From: an uncultured Porphyromonas sp. | GTDB taxonomy: Bacteria > Bacteroidota > Bacteroidia > Bacteroidales > Porphyromonadaceae | NCBI RefSeq assembly: GCF_905372525.1 | Contig: NZ_CAJPPN010000064.1 | Span: 1 to 7,583 of the forward strand | DNA length: 7,583 nucleotides | Direction: 5' to 3' | Part shown: piece after piece, positions 1 to 7,095 of the stretch | Layout of the letters: every line of letters starts with the position of its first letter | Numbering within the stretch: position 1 is the stretch's first letter | The notes under the pieces: generated by a model | What the model was told of the DNA's origin: nothing | Seen by the model: the letters and a program-made list of their open reading frames with translations, nothing else | Database searches by the model: none | Position numbers and translations under genes: made by a program

Positions 1-105
1 CTAGGGCGCTGGGCTAGGTGGGCACTAGGTGGCGATAGGGCTGGATAGGTGCTGGTAGGTGCTGGCACCCTAGGCTATGGTGGGGGCGCTGGCGGGGGGA
101 TAGGG

Positions 106-182
106 CTATTAGACCTATTAGACCTATTAGACCTATTGGACTTATCAGACCTACTATACTAGACCTATCAGACCTACTACAC
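106..182. repeat. 9-bp tandem repeat (CTATTAGAC family)
   Basis: Three exact copies of CTATTAGAC (106-114, 115-123, 124-132) followed by drifting copies: CTATTGGAC, TTATCAGAC, CTACTATAC. A 5-base partial unit (160-164) then shifts the register before CTATCAGAC (165-173) and CTACTACAC (174-182). It lies at the centre of the composition switch. AT content is higher than in the flanks. Confidence 0.85.
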
Positions 183-260
183 CAGCACTACCCAGCACCT
201 GCACTACCTAGCACCAGCACTACCCAGCACCAGCACACTAGCACCAGCCAGCACCCGCAC

Positions 261-345
261 CAGCCCTAGCACCCGTACTACCCTACCCAGCACACTAGCA
301 CTACCCAGCACCCAGCCCTAGCACCCGTACTACCCTACCCAGCAC
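261..345. repeat. Exact 33-bp direct repeat with 52-bp spacing
   Basis: Positions 261-293 and 313-345 are identical over 33 bases, beginning CAGCCCTAGCACCCGTACTA. A third, degraded copy starts at 358 (CAGCCCTAGCAC). The exact copy inside otherwise drifting sequence points to a recent duplication of a 52-bp unit. Confidence 0.85.
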
Positions 346-402
346 TAGCCAGCACACCAGCCCTAGCACTACCCCAGCATCCAGCACCTACCTACCCACC
401 AG

Positions 403-418
403 CTCGCCCTTAGGCGAG
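403..418 (-). other. Short hairpin just after the susD stop
   Basis: A perfect 6-bp stem (CTCGCC/GGCGAG) with a 4-base loop, starting five bases after the susD TAG. No T-run follows on the minus strand, so it is not a standard intrinsic terminator. It may help to end or protect the susC/susD message together with the repeat block beyond it. Confidence 0.35.
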
Positions 419-422
419 ATGA

Positions 423-2345
423 CTACTGCTTTTTCTTGGCCCAATAGAGGGGGGTGAAGACCCCATCAGGGCCACCTAGAGCCTGGAGGGCGGAGGCATG
501 CCCGGGCTTGTTGGTGCTGGAGATGTTGGTGGGCAGTGGGAGACGCTGTGGGTAGTAGTCGATAGAGGCCGTCTCGTAGCCTGCCTTCGTCAGGTGGAGC
601 ATGTTGTCTAGGGGCTTCTCTACCGCCGGCGTCTCGAAGAAGGGCAGCCCGAGCCTGCGGTGGTCACTCCACGACTCTAGGGGTAGCCAAGGCACGTTGG
701 CGATGAACTTCTGGGTGATGATCTTCGTCAAGTGGTCGTTCATAGCTGCCTTATAGAGACGGCTCTTGACCTCGGGGTAGTGGTAGGTGTACTGCTCTCG
801 CTGCTGGGTGTAGCCATTGACACACTCCATCGTACGTGTGGCGGCGGGCTCGGTGGTGTGATCCCAAGCGACAGAGGTGCCTACACGGTTGTAGTCCTGC
901 GAGGTGAGGTATTCGTCCACGAAGCCTGCGCCATGATAGGCGAAGCTAGCACGGATACCTGCCTCGTAGGCATCCTTGGCACTCATCGATACGCTCCAGC
1001 CACGCACGGCTGCCTCGGCCAGCAGGAAGTACGTCTCCCACTCGGGGAAGAAGATACGGACGCTGGTGCTCGCACGGTACTTCTGCGCTAGACGAGGCAT
1101 GGCGCCTATCTGTGCTACATCGTTGATCCCGCTTAGCTCACCCCACGCTCCCGACACCCAGGCATTCCAGGTAAAGCGCGTATCGAGCTCGACGAGCGTC
1201 TCCTTCGGGTTATCGACCTTGGAGAGCTTGTACTTGGTCTGCTTCACTCGGTGCGTTGCCCATGAGGGGTAGAAGCAGAATTCGCTATTGAGCGTGTCGC
1301 CGGTGACGATGAAGGTCTTGTAGGCACGAGGATCTATCTTGCCCGGGAGCCCATCGAAGTAGAAGCCTCGCATCGGGTCGGTCGTCGTCAGCGGGAAGTG
1401 CTTGTCGTAGCGTACCCCCAGATAGTTCTCTGCCCGGAGGTAGGGCTGATAGCGAGCATCGGTCAGCTGGCGAGCGGAGGTGATGCCCCCGAGGCCGACG
1501 ACGAGGTTGTTGTAGGTAGCGGAGAGGTTCTGTGCATTCCACTCTCGGCTCATCACACCCGATAGGTCGTGCCAGCCCGTCTGCTCAGCTACCTGCAGGC
1601 GATCTTCGGCTCTGAGGATACCTCCCTCAGCGGCGGCCTGCTCGAAGTGTGTGCGTGCCGTCGTGGGGTCTACCTCGGAGAGGCGCATCGAGAGACGCAT
1701 CCGCAGTGAGTTGGCATAGCGACGCCACTTGCTGGCATTGAAGCCATAGGCATGGTCGAGCTTCGTGACTGCCTGCTCGGTAGGCGTCGGGGAGGTCTTG
1801 AGGGTCTCGGCGGCCTCCTGGAGCTCCTTGAGGATGAAGGTATAGACAGCCTGAGTGCTCGCGTAGGTAGGGTTCTGCCCGGTGTAGCCCTCTAGGGCGG
1901 CTACCCCGAATAGGTCACAGATCTCCGAGAGCATATAGGCTCGCCATACCCGAGCTACAGCCAGCAGGGTGGGCTCGTAGGCCTTGGCAGAGCCCGAGCG
2001 GATCTTCTCCTCGGAGATAGCGATGGCCTGATAGAGGGGCTTGAGGCTCTCGGTGGTCATACGGCTGTAGTAGTCGCCACTCCAGCTGTCGTCTACACCG
2101 CCTAGGCTCAGTGAGCCCTCACGCTGCTGGTGGCTAGCATTCTTCCAGTAGCGGACGAAGGCACGCTCGGCGATGTGGGGATCCTGCTGGGCGGTCATCA
2201 TAGCACGGTTGATGAGGTACTCGCTGAGCACCTGATCCCGATGGGCGGCTAGGGGGTCTCTATTGACCTCGTCGAAGTCTCGGCAGGATGTGAAGGGCAG
2301 CACACTGAGCACGAGGGCGGAGAGGGTGATGAATATCTTGTTCAT
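423..2345 (-). CDS. SusD/RagB-like outer-membrane lipoprotein (SusD-like_2 type), 640 aa
   Basis: Surface lipoprotein that should act as the substrate-binding lid of the SusC-type barrel encoded just upstream. The N-terminus is a lipoprotein signal: a hydrophobic stretch, then LPFTSC with Cys21 as the lipidated residue. Family marks seen: a helical N-terminal half with RVWRAYMLSEICDLFG (132-147), the usual SusD helix; FFPEWETYFLLAEAAVRGW (432-450), the SusD 'LLAEA' helix, followed by YEAGIRASF; ITQKF and ESWSDHRRLGLP (about 543-568), typical of the SusD-like_2 subgroup; and a terminal R-L-P-L-P region near 601. At 640 residues it is longer than the usual 480-550; the extra length may lie around 472-541, between the LLAEA helix and the ITQKF segment (inference). 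The start lies 21 bases after the susC stop, so the pair is one operon. The stop is TAG. Substrate unknown: RagB binds peptides and other SusD proteins bind glycans. The family call is secure; the ligand is not. Confidence 0.95.
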   Translation of the reverse strand: MNKIFITLSALVLSVLPFTSCRDFDEVNRDPLAAHRDQVLSEYLINRAMMTAQQDPHIAERAFVRYWKNASHQQREGSLSLGGVDDSWSGDYYSRMTTESLKPLYQAIAISEEKIRSGSAKAYEPTLLAVARVWRAYMLSEICDLFGVAALEGYTGQNPTYASTQAVYTFILKELQEAAETLKTSPTPTEQAVTKLDHAYGFNASKWRRYANSLRMRLSMRLSEVDPTTARTHFEQAAAEGGILRAEDRLQVAEQTGWHDLSGVMSREWNAQNLSATYNNLVVGLGGITSARQLTDARYQPYLRAENYLGVRYDKHFPLTTTDPMRGFYFDGLPGKIDPRAYKTFIVTGDTLNSEFCFYPSWATHRVKQTKYKLSKVDNPKETLVELDTRFTWNAWVSGAWGELSGINDVAQIGAMPRLAQKYRASTSVRIFFPEWETYFLLAEAAVRGWSVSMSAKDAYEAGIRASFAYHGAGFVDEYLTSQDYNRVGTSVAWDHTTEPAATRTMECVNGYTQQREQYTYHYPEVKSRLYKAAMNDHLTKIITQKFIANVPWLPLESWSDHRRLGLPFFETPAVEKPLDNMLHLTKAGYETASIDYYPQRLPLPTNISSTNKPGHASALQALGGPDGVFTPLYWAKKKQ

Positions 2346-2366
2346 GATCGGTAGCGATGTAGGGGG

Positions 2367-5300
2367 CTAGAAGCCGAGTGTGACATTGAAGTGCAGCGAG
2401 CGAGTCGTAGGAGAGGAGGAGAACTCGAAGCCCGTGGCATTCGTCCCCGTGGCGAAGACGCTCTCGGGGTCTACGCCGTTCATGTAGCTACGGATCATCC
2501 AGACGTTGTTGCACGAGATACCGACCTTGGCTCGGCGTATAGGAGTGCGACGTAGTAGGCTCGTGGGTAGGGTGTAGCTGAGCGCGATATTGCGAAGGCG
2601 TACGCTCGTAGCGTCGAAGATATTCGCTTCGCTGATCCCGAGGTTGGCATTGCCACGATGGGAGATAGCGTTCCAGTAGTCCTGAGGGCTGACCTCCTTG
2701 GTGTTCGGCACATAGGTCGTCTTACCTCCGACGATCTGCTCCTGTGCACCATCGACGACGAACTTACGACGGCCATTCTCTGCCGTCGCTGCTGCGGTAC
2801 CATTATCCCGTAGGCTAAAGTTCGTCCCCGAGAACATCTTACCCCCAATGCGTGCATCGACGAGGAAGCTAAGGTCAAAGCCTCGGTAAGAGAGCGTATT
2901 CGTTAGCCCTACGAGTAGGTCGGGCTGCTGGTCACCGAGCTTCTTCGTCTCGCCCGGCAGGGGGAGGCCATCACCATCGGTGAGGATCTTGCCGTAGAGG
3001 GGGCTGGCGGGGTCGGTGACACGCTTGTAGGCTGTACCCCAGATCTCGCCGTAGCGTCCGCCTTCACGGGCTAGGATACGGAGGTTCTGATAGGTACCTA
3101 GGTCGTACTCGGTGACGGGAGAGTCGGTACCCCCACCGTCGTAGAGCTTGAGGATGCGGTTCTCGTTGTGGGAGAGGTTGAGCTGGGTGCTCCAGTTGAG
3201 GCGGTCGGAGCGTAGGATGTCCGCTGTGAGCATGAGCTCGACCCCCTCGTTCTGGATGTTCCCAGCGTTGATCATCTTGGCCTCGTAGCCACTACCAGGG
3301 TCCATGGGCAGACGGATGAGCTGGTTGGTCGCATTGGTGCGGTACCAAGCGAAGTCGATGCCGAGGCGACCATCGAAGAGGCGTACCTCAGCTCCTAGCT
3401 CGTAGGACTTGATGAGCTCACTACGTACCCGGTCGTTGTAGAGGGTGTTGTCGATATTGGCGACCGTGCCCCCCGTCGGATCCTTGTCGATGCGGTAGGA
3501 GCTGTAGAGCTGGTAGGGCTCTAGGTCATTACCCACCTGGGCGATGGAGGCACGTACCTTGGCGAAGGATATCCACTCGGGTAGGCGCACCTGCTGACGC
3601 TTCAGGAGGTCAGAGATCACCACCGAGGCACTCAGAGAGGGGTAGAGGAAGGAGCGGTTAGCCCGAGCAAGGGACGAGGACCAGTCGCTACGTAGCGTCC
3701 CATCGACGAAGAGGTAGCCGTCCCAGCTGAGCTGGAGGGTACCGTAGAGCGAATTGATCTTCTTGTGGCTGAATAGCTCGGTATTTGTGGGGCGGTCGGT
3801 ACCGTTGGTGAGGGAGAAGAGGTTAGGTACGATGAGCTCTCCGACCTGTGCGTTCAGGCTATTCATCTTGCGCTCCATGAGGTTCCCCCCGAGGGTAGCG
3901 GAGGCGCCTAGCTTGTTCCAGAGATGTTCCTCACGAGCTGAGAGCTGGAAGCTGTAGTTGTTCTCATAGTACTTCACCTGCTCTGTCTCGTACGCTCCCC
4001 CACCCTTGGCGATCGGTGAGCCCGAGTAGGTCTTGCGCTCGATACGGGTAGCGTACTGGTCGGAGCCAATACGTAGCTCGGCATCTAGCCAGTCGGTGAT
4101 CCGATACTTGAGGGCAGCACTGAGGAGGAAGCGGTCACGGGTATCGTTGTTCAGGTTGTACTTGCTCGCCCAGTAGGGGTTGGTCTGGCTCCCATCGCCG
4201 TACCAGCGCATCGCCCCTGTGGAGGTGAGGGGATCGGAGAAGTCCCGGATATTCATACTGCGGGGGAGGGAGTAGATGGTGGCGAAGGCATTGGAGGCAT
4301 TCGACCCATTCATCGGTCTATTCTGCACGAAGGTGCGGATGTACTGTACCTTGGTGTCGGTGCTCCAGCGTTCACTCGGGCCAAACTTCGTCGTGGCCCT
4401 CAGGGTGAGGTTCGTACGGCCGAGGGAGGCGCCGGGGATATGGCTCTGATTGTCGGTACGTGTGAGGGAGGTATAGATGCTCGTGCGGTCGTACTGCTGA
4501 GAGAAGGCGACGTTCTCCGTCAGGTCGATGCCGGTGCGGAAGTAGGCGGCGACATTGTCGTAGGACTGCATGCGCGCCTTCGTCCCGTCCCACTTCGTGT
4601 ACTCCTGCCCCTCGATGCGAGGCCCCCAGCTCGTGGTGCTCGTGGCTCGGTAAGCCCCCTCGGTACCCTGACCGAACTCATTCTGTAGGCGGGGCACCAT
4701 GAAGAGACTCTCGACCCCTACCGAGGAGGAGATCGTCACGCCGAGCCCTTCGCCACGTCGGCCACGCTTGGTCGTGATCTGGATCACACCGTTACCTGCA
4801 CGTGAGCCGTAGAGGGCGGCGGCACTAGCGCCCTTGAGCACGCTCATGCTCTCGATGTCCTCGGGGTTGATATCTCCGAGTCCATTGCCCATATCGGTAC
4901 CGGGGTTCCAGAAGTCGTTGTTGCTCTTACCCGTCTTCTTGTCGAGCGAGGCTCCCGTGGTGTTGTCCATCGGTACGCCGTCCACGACGATCAGGGGCTG
5001 GTTGCTGCCCGAGAGGGAGCTACTCCCACGCAGGACGATCTTGGAGGAGGAGCCTGGGCCACTGGCTCCCTTGAGGATCTGTATCCCCGAGACCTTGCCC
5101 GAGAGGGCGTTGGTGATGTTGGGCTCACGCACGGCCATCAGAGCATCGCCACGTACCTCCTGCATGGCGTATCCGAGTGCCTTACGCTCCCGGCGTATCC
5201 CGAGGGCGGTGACGACGACATTGCTGAGGGTCGTCGTGGCCTCCTCCAGGACGATCGTCAGCGGTGTACCCGTCCAGCGGACAGTCTGGCTACGGTAGCC

Positions 5301-5573
5301 CACACTAGAGAAGACGATCTCGGAGCCCGAGCGGACTCCGCTGAGGGAGAACCGCCCCTCGGCGTCGGTCAGGACACCCTTGCCCTGACCCTTGACGAGG
5401 ACAGAGACACCTACTAGAGGCTCGCCCTGTGCATCCCGTACGACCCCCGAGAGGGGGCCACTCTGTGTCGCCACGGTCACCGCCGCTCGGGGGGCGTCGG
5501 CTGCGCTGGCTCGTCCTAAGGCAAGTAGCGAGACTCCCAGGAGCAGGCTACACGTTGTCTTAATTCGCTTCAT
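2367..5573 (-). CDS. SusC/RagA-family TonB-dependent outer-membrane transporter, 1068 aa
   Basis: TonB-dependent barrel that imports a substrate handed over by its SusD partner. Residue order from the chosen start: Sec signal peptide 1-24 (MKRIKTT start, cleavage expected after RASA); carboxypeptidase-D-like regulatory domain about 40-110 (GVVRDAQGEPLVGVSVLVKG, then TDAEGRFSL and FSSVGY); TonB-contact and plug start VVVTALGIRRERKALGYA (119-136); plug motifs ITNALSGKVSGIQI and PLIVVDGVP (193-201); SusC/RagA signature LKGASAAALYGSRAGNGVIQ (246-265), then ITTKRG; barrel from about 275 to the end, closing on the terminal aromatic F of NVTLGF. Length is normal for the family and no frameshift is seen. 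The reading frame is open up to an ATG at 5633, but that start would add 20 residues before the signal peptide and lies upstream of the -7 box at 5612-5605, so the ATG at 5573 is preferred. Substrate unknown. Confidence 0.96.
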   Translation of the reverse strand: MKRIKTTCSLLLGVSLLALGRASAADAPRAAVTVATQSGPLSGVVRDAQGEPLVGVSVLVKGQGKGVLTDAEGRFSLSGVRSGSEIVFSSVGYRSQTVRWTGTPLTIVLEEATTTLSNVVVTALGIRRERKALGYAMQEVRGDALMAVREPNITNALSGKVSGIQILKGASGPGSSSKIVLRGSSSLSGSNQPLIVVDGVPMDNTTGASLDKKTGKSNNDFWNPGTDMGNGLGDINPEDIESMSVLKGASAAALYGSRAGNGVIQITTKRGRRGEGLGVTISSSVGVESLFMVPRLQNEFGQGTEGAYRATSTTSWGPRIEGQEYTKWDGTKARMQSYDNVAAYFRTGIDLTENVAFSQQYDRTSIYTSLTRTDNQSHIPGASLGRTNLTLRATTKFGPSERWSTDTKVQYIRTFVQNRPMNGSNASNAFATIYSLPRSMNIRDFSDPLTSTGAMRWYGDGSQTNPYWASKYNLNNDTRDRFLLSAALKYRITDWLDAELRIGSDQYATRIERKTYSGSPIAKGGGAYETEQVKYYENNYSFQLSAREEHLWNKLGASATLGGNLMERKMNSLNAQVGELIVPNLFSLTNGTDRPTNTELFSHKKINSLYGTLQLSWDGYLFVDGTLRSDWSSSLARANRSFLYPSLSASVVISDLLKRQQVRLPEWISFAKVRASIAQVGNDLEPYQLYSSYRIDKDPTGGTVANIDNTLYNDRVRSELIKSYELGAEVRLFDGRLGIDFAWYRTNATNQLIRLPMDPGSGYEAKMINAGNIQNEGVELMLTADILRSDRLNWSTQLNLSHNENRILKLYDGGGTDSPVTEYDLGTYQNLRILAREGGRYGEIWGTAYKRVTDPASPLYGKILTDGDGLPLPGETKKLGDQQPDLLVGLTNTLSYRGFDLSFLVDARIGGKMFSGTNFSLRDNGTAAATAENGRRKFVVDGAQEQIVGGKTTYVPNTKEVSPQDYWNAISHRGNANLGISEANIFDATSVRLRNIALSYTLPTSLLRRTPIRRAKVGISCNNVWMIRSYMNGVDPESVFATGTNATGFEFSSSPTTRSLHFNVTLGF

Positions 5574-5604
5574 ATATGATTCATTGATTAGTGAGTAGGT
5601 GTAC

Positions 5605-5612
5605 CAAAGGTA
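5605..5612 (-). promoter_or_regulatory. -7 box (TACCTTTG) for the susC/susD operon
   Basis: The minus strand reads TACCTTTG, an exact match to the Bacteroidota -7 consensus TAnnTTTG, ending 31 bases before the susC ATG at 5573. The box lies within a small dyad (TACC-AAA-GGTA on the plus strand). I see no convincing TTTG at -33. Its position implies a transcript start near 5598 and a leader of about 25 bases, and argues against the upstream ATG at 5633. Confidence 0.7.
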
Positions 5613-5690
5613 GAGATTATTTCCTCCCCACACTCACCCACTCCTCGGGGGGAGCAGGTCAGAGAGGAGGGTGCAGGGAGGGAAAAGCTA

Positions 5691-5729
5691 ATCGGGCGTA
5701 TGAGGTAGGATAAGCCTCATACGCCCGAT
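5691..5729 (-). terminator. Hairpin terminator of the lipoprotein/peptide operon
   Basis: A perfect 15-bp inverted repeat (arms 5691-5705 and 5715-5729, 9-base loop) begins 45 bases after the peptide stop. In the minus-strand transcript the stem (GC-rich, with the run CGGGCG) is followed by TAGCTTTTCCC, giving a short U-run displaced by four bases. The stem is strong but the U-run is short, so it may terminate only partly or also protect the 3' end of the message. It separates the operon from susC, which has its own promoter. Confidence 0.75.
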
Positions 5730-5773
5730 CGCTCTGTACTCCCTAGGGGTGGAAGTACACCTCTATACGGTGA

Positions 5774-5908
5774 TTACCAGTCGCTATCCCCCTCGGAGAT
5801 ATCCTCGATGTCACCCGAGTAGGAGAACTGCAGGAGGATGTCGAGCCCGCTCTTGAGCTCGATAGCCGTAGCTTGGGGTGCTTCGTATTCTTTCTTTATC
5901 GTGTTCAT
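5774..5908 (-). CDS. Small acidic peptide of 44 aa, function unknown, co-transcribed with the lipoprotein gene
   Basis: Short open frame from an ATG at 5908 to a TAA at 5774, beginning 17 bases after the lipoprotein stop. It starts MNTIKKEYEAPQATAIELKS, has a short hydrophobic stretch LDILLQFSY (22-30) and ends in a very acidic tail (GDIEDISEGDSDW, 32-44). It has ten Asp/Glu against three Lys and no Arg or Cys, giving a net charge near -7. There is no signal peptide or membrane helix. The layout (basic start, Tyr-x-x-Pro near residue 8, a hydrophobic patch, then a Gly/Asp-rich tail ending in Trp) recalls the small hypothetical proteins often found next to surface lipoprotein and fimbrillin genes in Bacteroidota; that likeness is from memory, not a search. 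The open frame, tight spacing and the terminator-like hairpin 45 bases downstream support a real gene. Function is unknown; a short regulatory or precursor peptide is possible. Confidence 0.72.
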   Translation of the reverse strand: MNTIKKEYEAPQATAIELKSGLDILLQFSYSGDIEDISEGDSDW

Positions 5909-5925
5909 TGTCGTTCGTCTCGTAG

Positions 5926-7095
5926 TTATTTAAGCTCAAGAGTGAGGTTACGGAATTTCCCGAAGTTCTTACTATCAGCCTTCTTGCCCATGAGGTTGGT
6001 CACGTTGTCTTCTTTCATGCTGTACTTGGAGCCAGCGAAGATGCTGTTGTAATTTGTGCGATAGCCAAAGCGAATCCCACCCTCAGGCTCAGCCTCGGAG
6101 AGGAGGTAGAGGGTATAGCAGGGGTCATCTGGGAGCTTAGCTGGGTCACTCGCACTTTTAGGTGCGCTCATCACATACGCATACGCATCCGGGCGGTCTG
6201 GGAAGGGATAGAATATGCCTCCAAGACCTGTGCCTTTAGTGAAAGCTGTGCTACTGGATGTCTTGGGGACGAACTTGGGTTCCGAACTCTTGTTTTGTCC
6301 GTTCTTGGGCTTCTCGAGATGGAGGCCTGTGGCGGCAAAGCCTGCGATCGTAATGCCATTGAACCTAAAGCCCTTACCTACGGCGCTGTTACGGAAGCGG
6401 AGGTTGATGAACTCACCGAAGAGGCGGAACTTACACCGCTTGGTCGTTACACCATTGGATCCTCCTTCCTCCTTTGAGGGACTGATCTGTAACTCATTTC
6501 CTTCGCTGACGAAGATGGGATTAAATTCGCGTAAGTCAAGAGTGGAAGTTGTGCGCTGGAGGGTTAGGTTTTGATTACCCCTTCCCTTCACTGTTTGAAC
6601 ACCTACCGAGTATTCAAATTTCGTCCCTTTACTATCAGTATCTCCTAGGACTTTGAAGGTTCCGCCGATGAAGAAACTGACTCGGGTGTAGCCAGTACCT
6701 ATCATTTGCGAGCCGCTACCGATGCGGTCGGGGTTGCCTATGGATCCTGTGTAGGAGATGCGTCTGCCGTCGATCTTGAAGTCAAGTTCTTTGGCTATTC
6801 CCTTCCCATTCACGGGATCATAGAAGTAGGCAATCCCCTTGACTGTCCGAGCCCCAGCCTGGGTCTCGATGCTGATATTGGTAATCCTCCCATTTTCGAC
6901 GTGTGCCTTGGGGTAAAAGGGGAGCGCCTTCGCCTCTCCCTCGAGGTACGTCTCGTTCTCGCCTTCCATGGTGAACTCAAACGAGTGCTCCCTACTCCCG
7001 GGCACTTGCTCGGGGTGGGACGGTTCGCTAGCCTCCTTGGCGCAGGAGGAGAGCAGGGTGATAGCTACAGTTAGTAGCAGTGTGAATCTTTTCAT
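5926..7095 (-). CDS. Surface lipoprotein, 389 aa, possibly fimbrillin-like
   Basis: Exported lipoprotein: MKRFTLLLTVAITLLSSC is a clear signal with a lipobox (LSSC), Cys18 being the lipidated residue, followed by a polar, Pro/Glu/Ser-rich linker (about 19-35). The mature part is rich in short beta-strand patterns and has no enzyme motif that I recognise. The segment CKFRLFGEFINLRFRN, then FRFNGITIAGFAATGLHL, and the C-terminal NFGKFRNLTLELK resemble the beta-sandwich pattern of Mfa/FimA-type fimbrillins, but this is a weak impression. It could equally be a lineage-specific surface lipoprotein. It is the first gene of a probable two-gene operon with the 44-aa peptide. Its base composition is lower (about 43% GC over 6481-6660) than the susC/susD genes (58-68% in sampled lines), which suggests a different history or selection on a surface antigen. 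The start is set by the signal peptide. Confidence 0.85.
   Translation of the reverse strand: MKRFTLLLTVAITLLSSCAKEASEPSHPEQVPGSREHSFEFTMEGENETYLEGEAKALPFYPKAHVENGRITNISIETQAGARTVKGIAYFYDPVNGKGIAKELDFKIDGRRISYTGSIGNPDRIGSGSQMIGTGYTRVSFFIGGTFKVLGDTDSKGTKFEYSVGVQTVKGRGNQNLTLQRTTSTLDLREFNPIFVSEGNELQISPSKEEGGSNGVTTKRCKFRLFGEFINLRFRNSAVGKGFRFNGITIAGFAATGLHLEKPKNGQNKSSEPKFVPKTSSSTAFTKGTGLGGIFYPFPDRPDAYAYVMSAPKSASDPAKLPDDPCYTLYLLSEAEPEGGIRFGYRTNYNSIFAGSKYSMKEDNVTNLMGKKADSKNFGKFRNLTLELK

Larger units (their letters stand above)
1..400. repeat. Degenerate low-complexity repeat block with a strand-composition switch
   Basis: Non-coding sequence behind susD built from imperfect short units. Positions 1-105 are G-rich on the plus strand (units such as TAGGTGCTGG, in tandem at 46-55 and 56-65). 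Positions 180-400 are C-rich (CCAGCAC, CTACCCAGCA, CTAGCAC). The halves are partly reverse complements: the exact complement of 46-55 occurs at 381-390. CTAG, usually rare in bacterial DNA, occurs about 12 times in 400 bases. The block therefore resembles a large imperfect inverted repeat with its centre near 106-182. No gene is visible in it. Confidence 0.8.

Noticed and set aside
261..369. Possible CRISPR array (33-bp repeats)
   Set aside because: The spacing leaves only 19 bases between two copies, the third copy is partial, the 'spacer' is made of the same CAGCAC/CTAC units, and no cas gene is present.
403..418. Intrinsic terminator for susD
   Set aside because: The stem is only 6 bp and is followed by a G-rich stretch, not a U-run, in the transcript; listed only as a hairpin.
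732..1272. Open frames of 119 and 98 codons on the plus strand
   Set aside because: They lie wholly inside the well-supported susD-type gene on the other strand and have no family-like features; they are shadows of its GC-rich codons.
4834..5298. A 154-codon plus-strand open frame
   Set aside because: It is antisense to the conserved plug domain of the SusC-type gene, is rich in Leu, Ser, Pro and Arg as expected of a shadow frame, and has no promoter.
5624..5654. Inverted repeat CTCCCC/GGGGAG upstream of the susC promoter
   Set aside because: Only 6 bp with a 19-base loop in G/C-run sequence; too weak to call an operator.
5736..5759. Second hairpin (arms 5735-5740 and 5754-5759) between the peptide gene and the terminator
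   Set aside because: The stem is 6 bp with a 13-base loop and no U-run; probably chance, although it could add to the fold of the main terminator.
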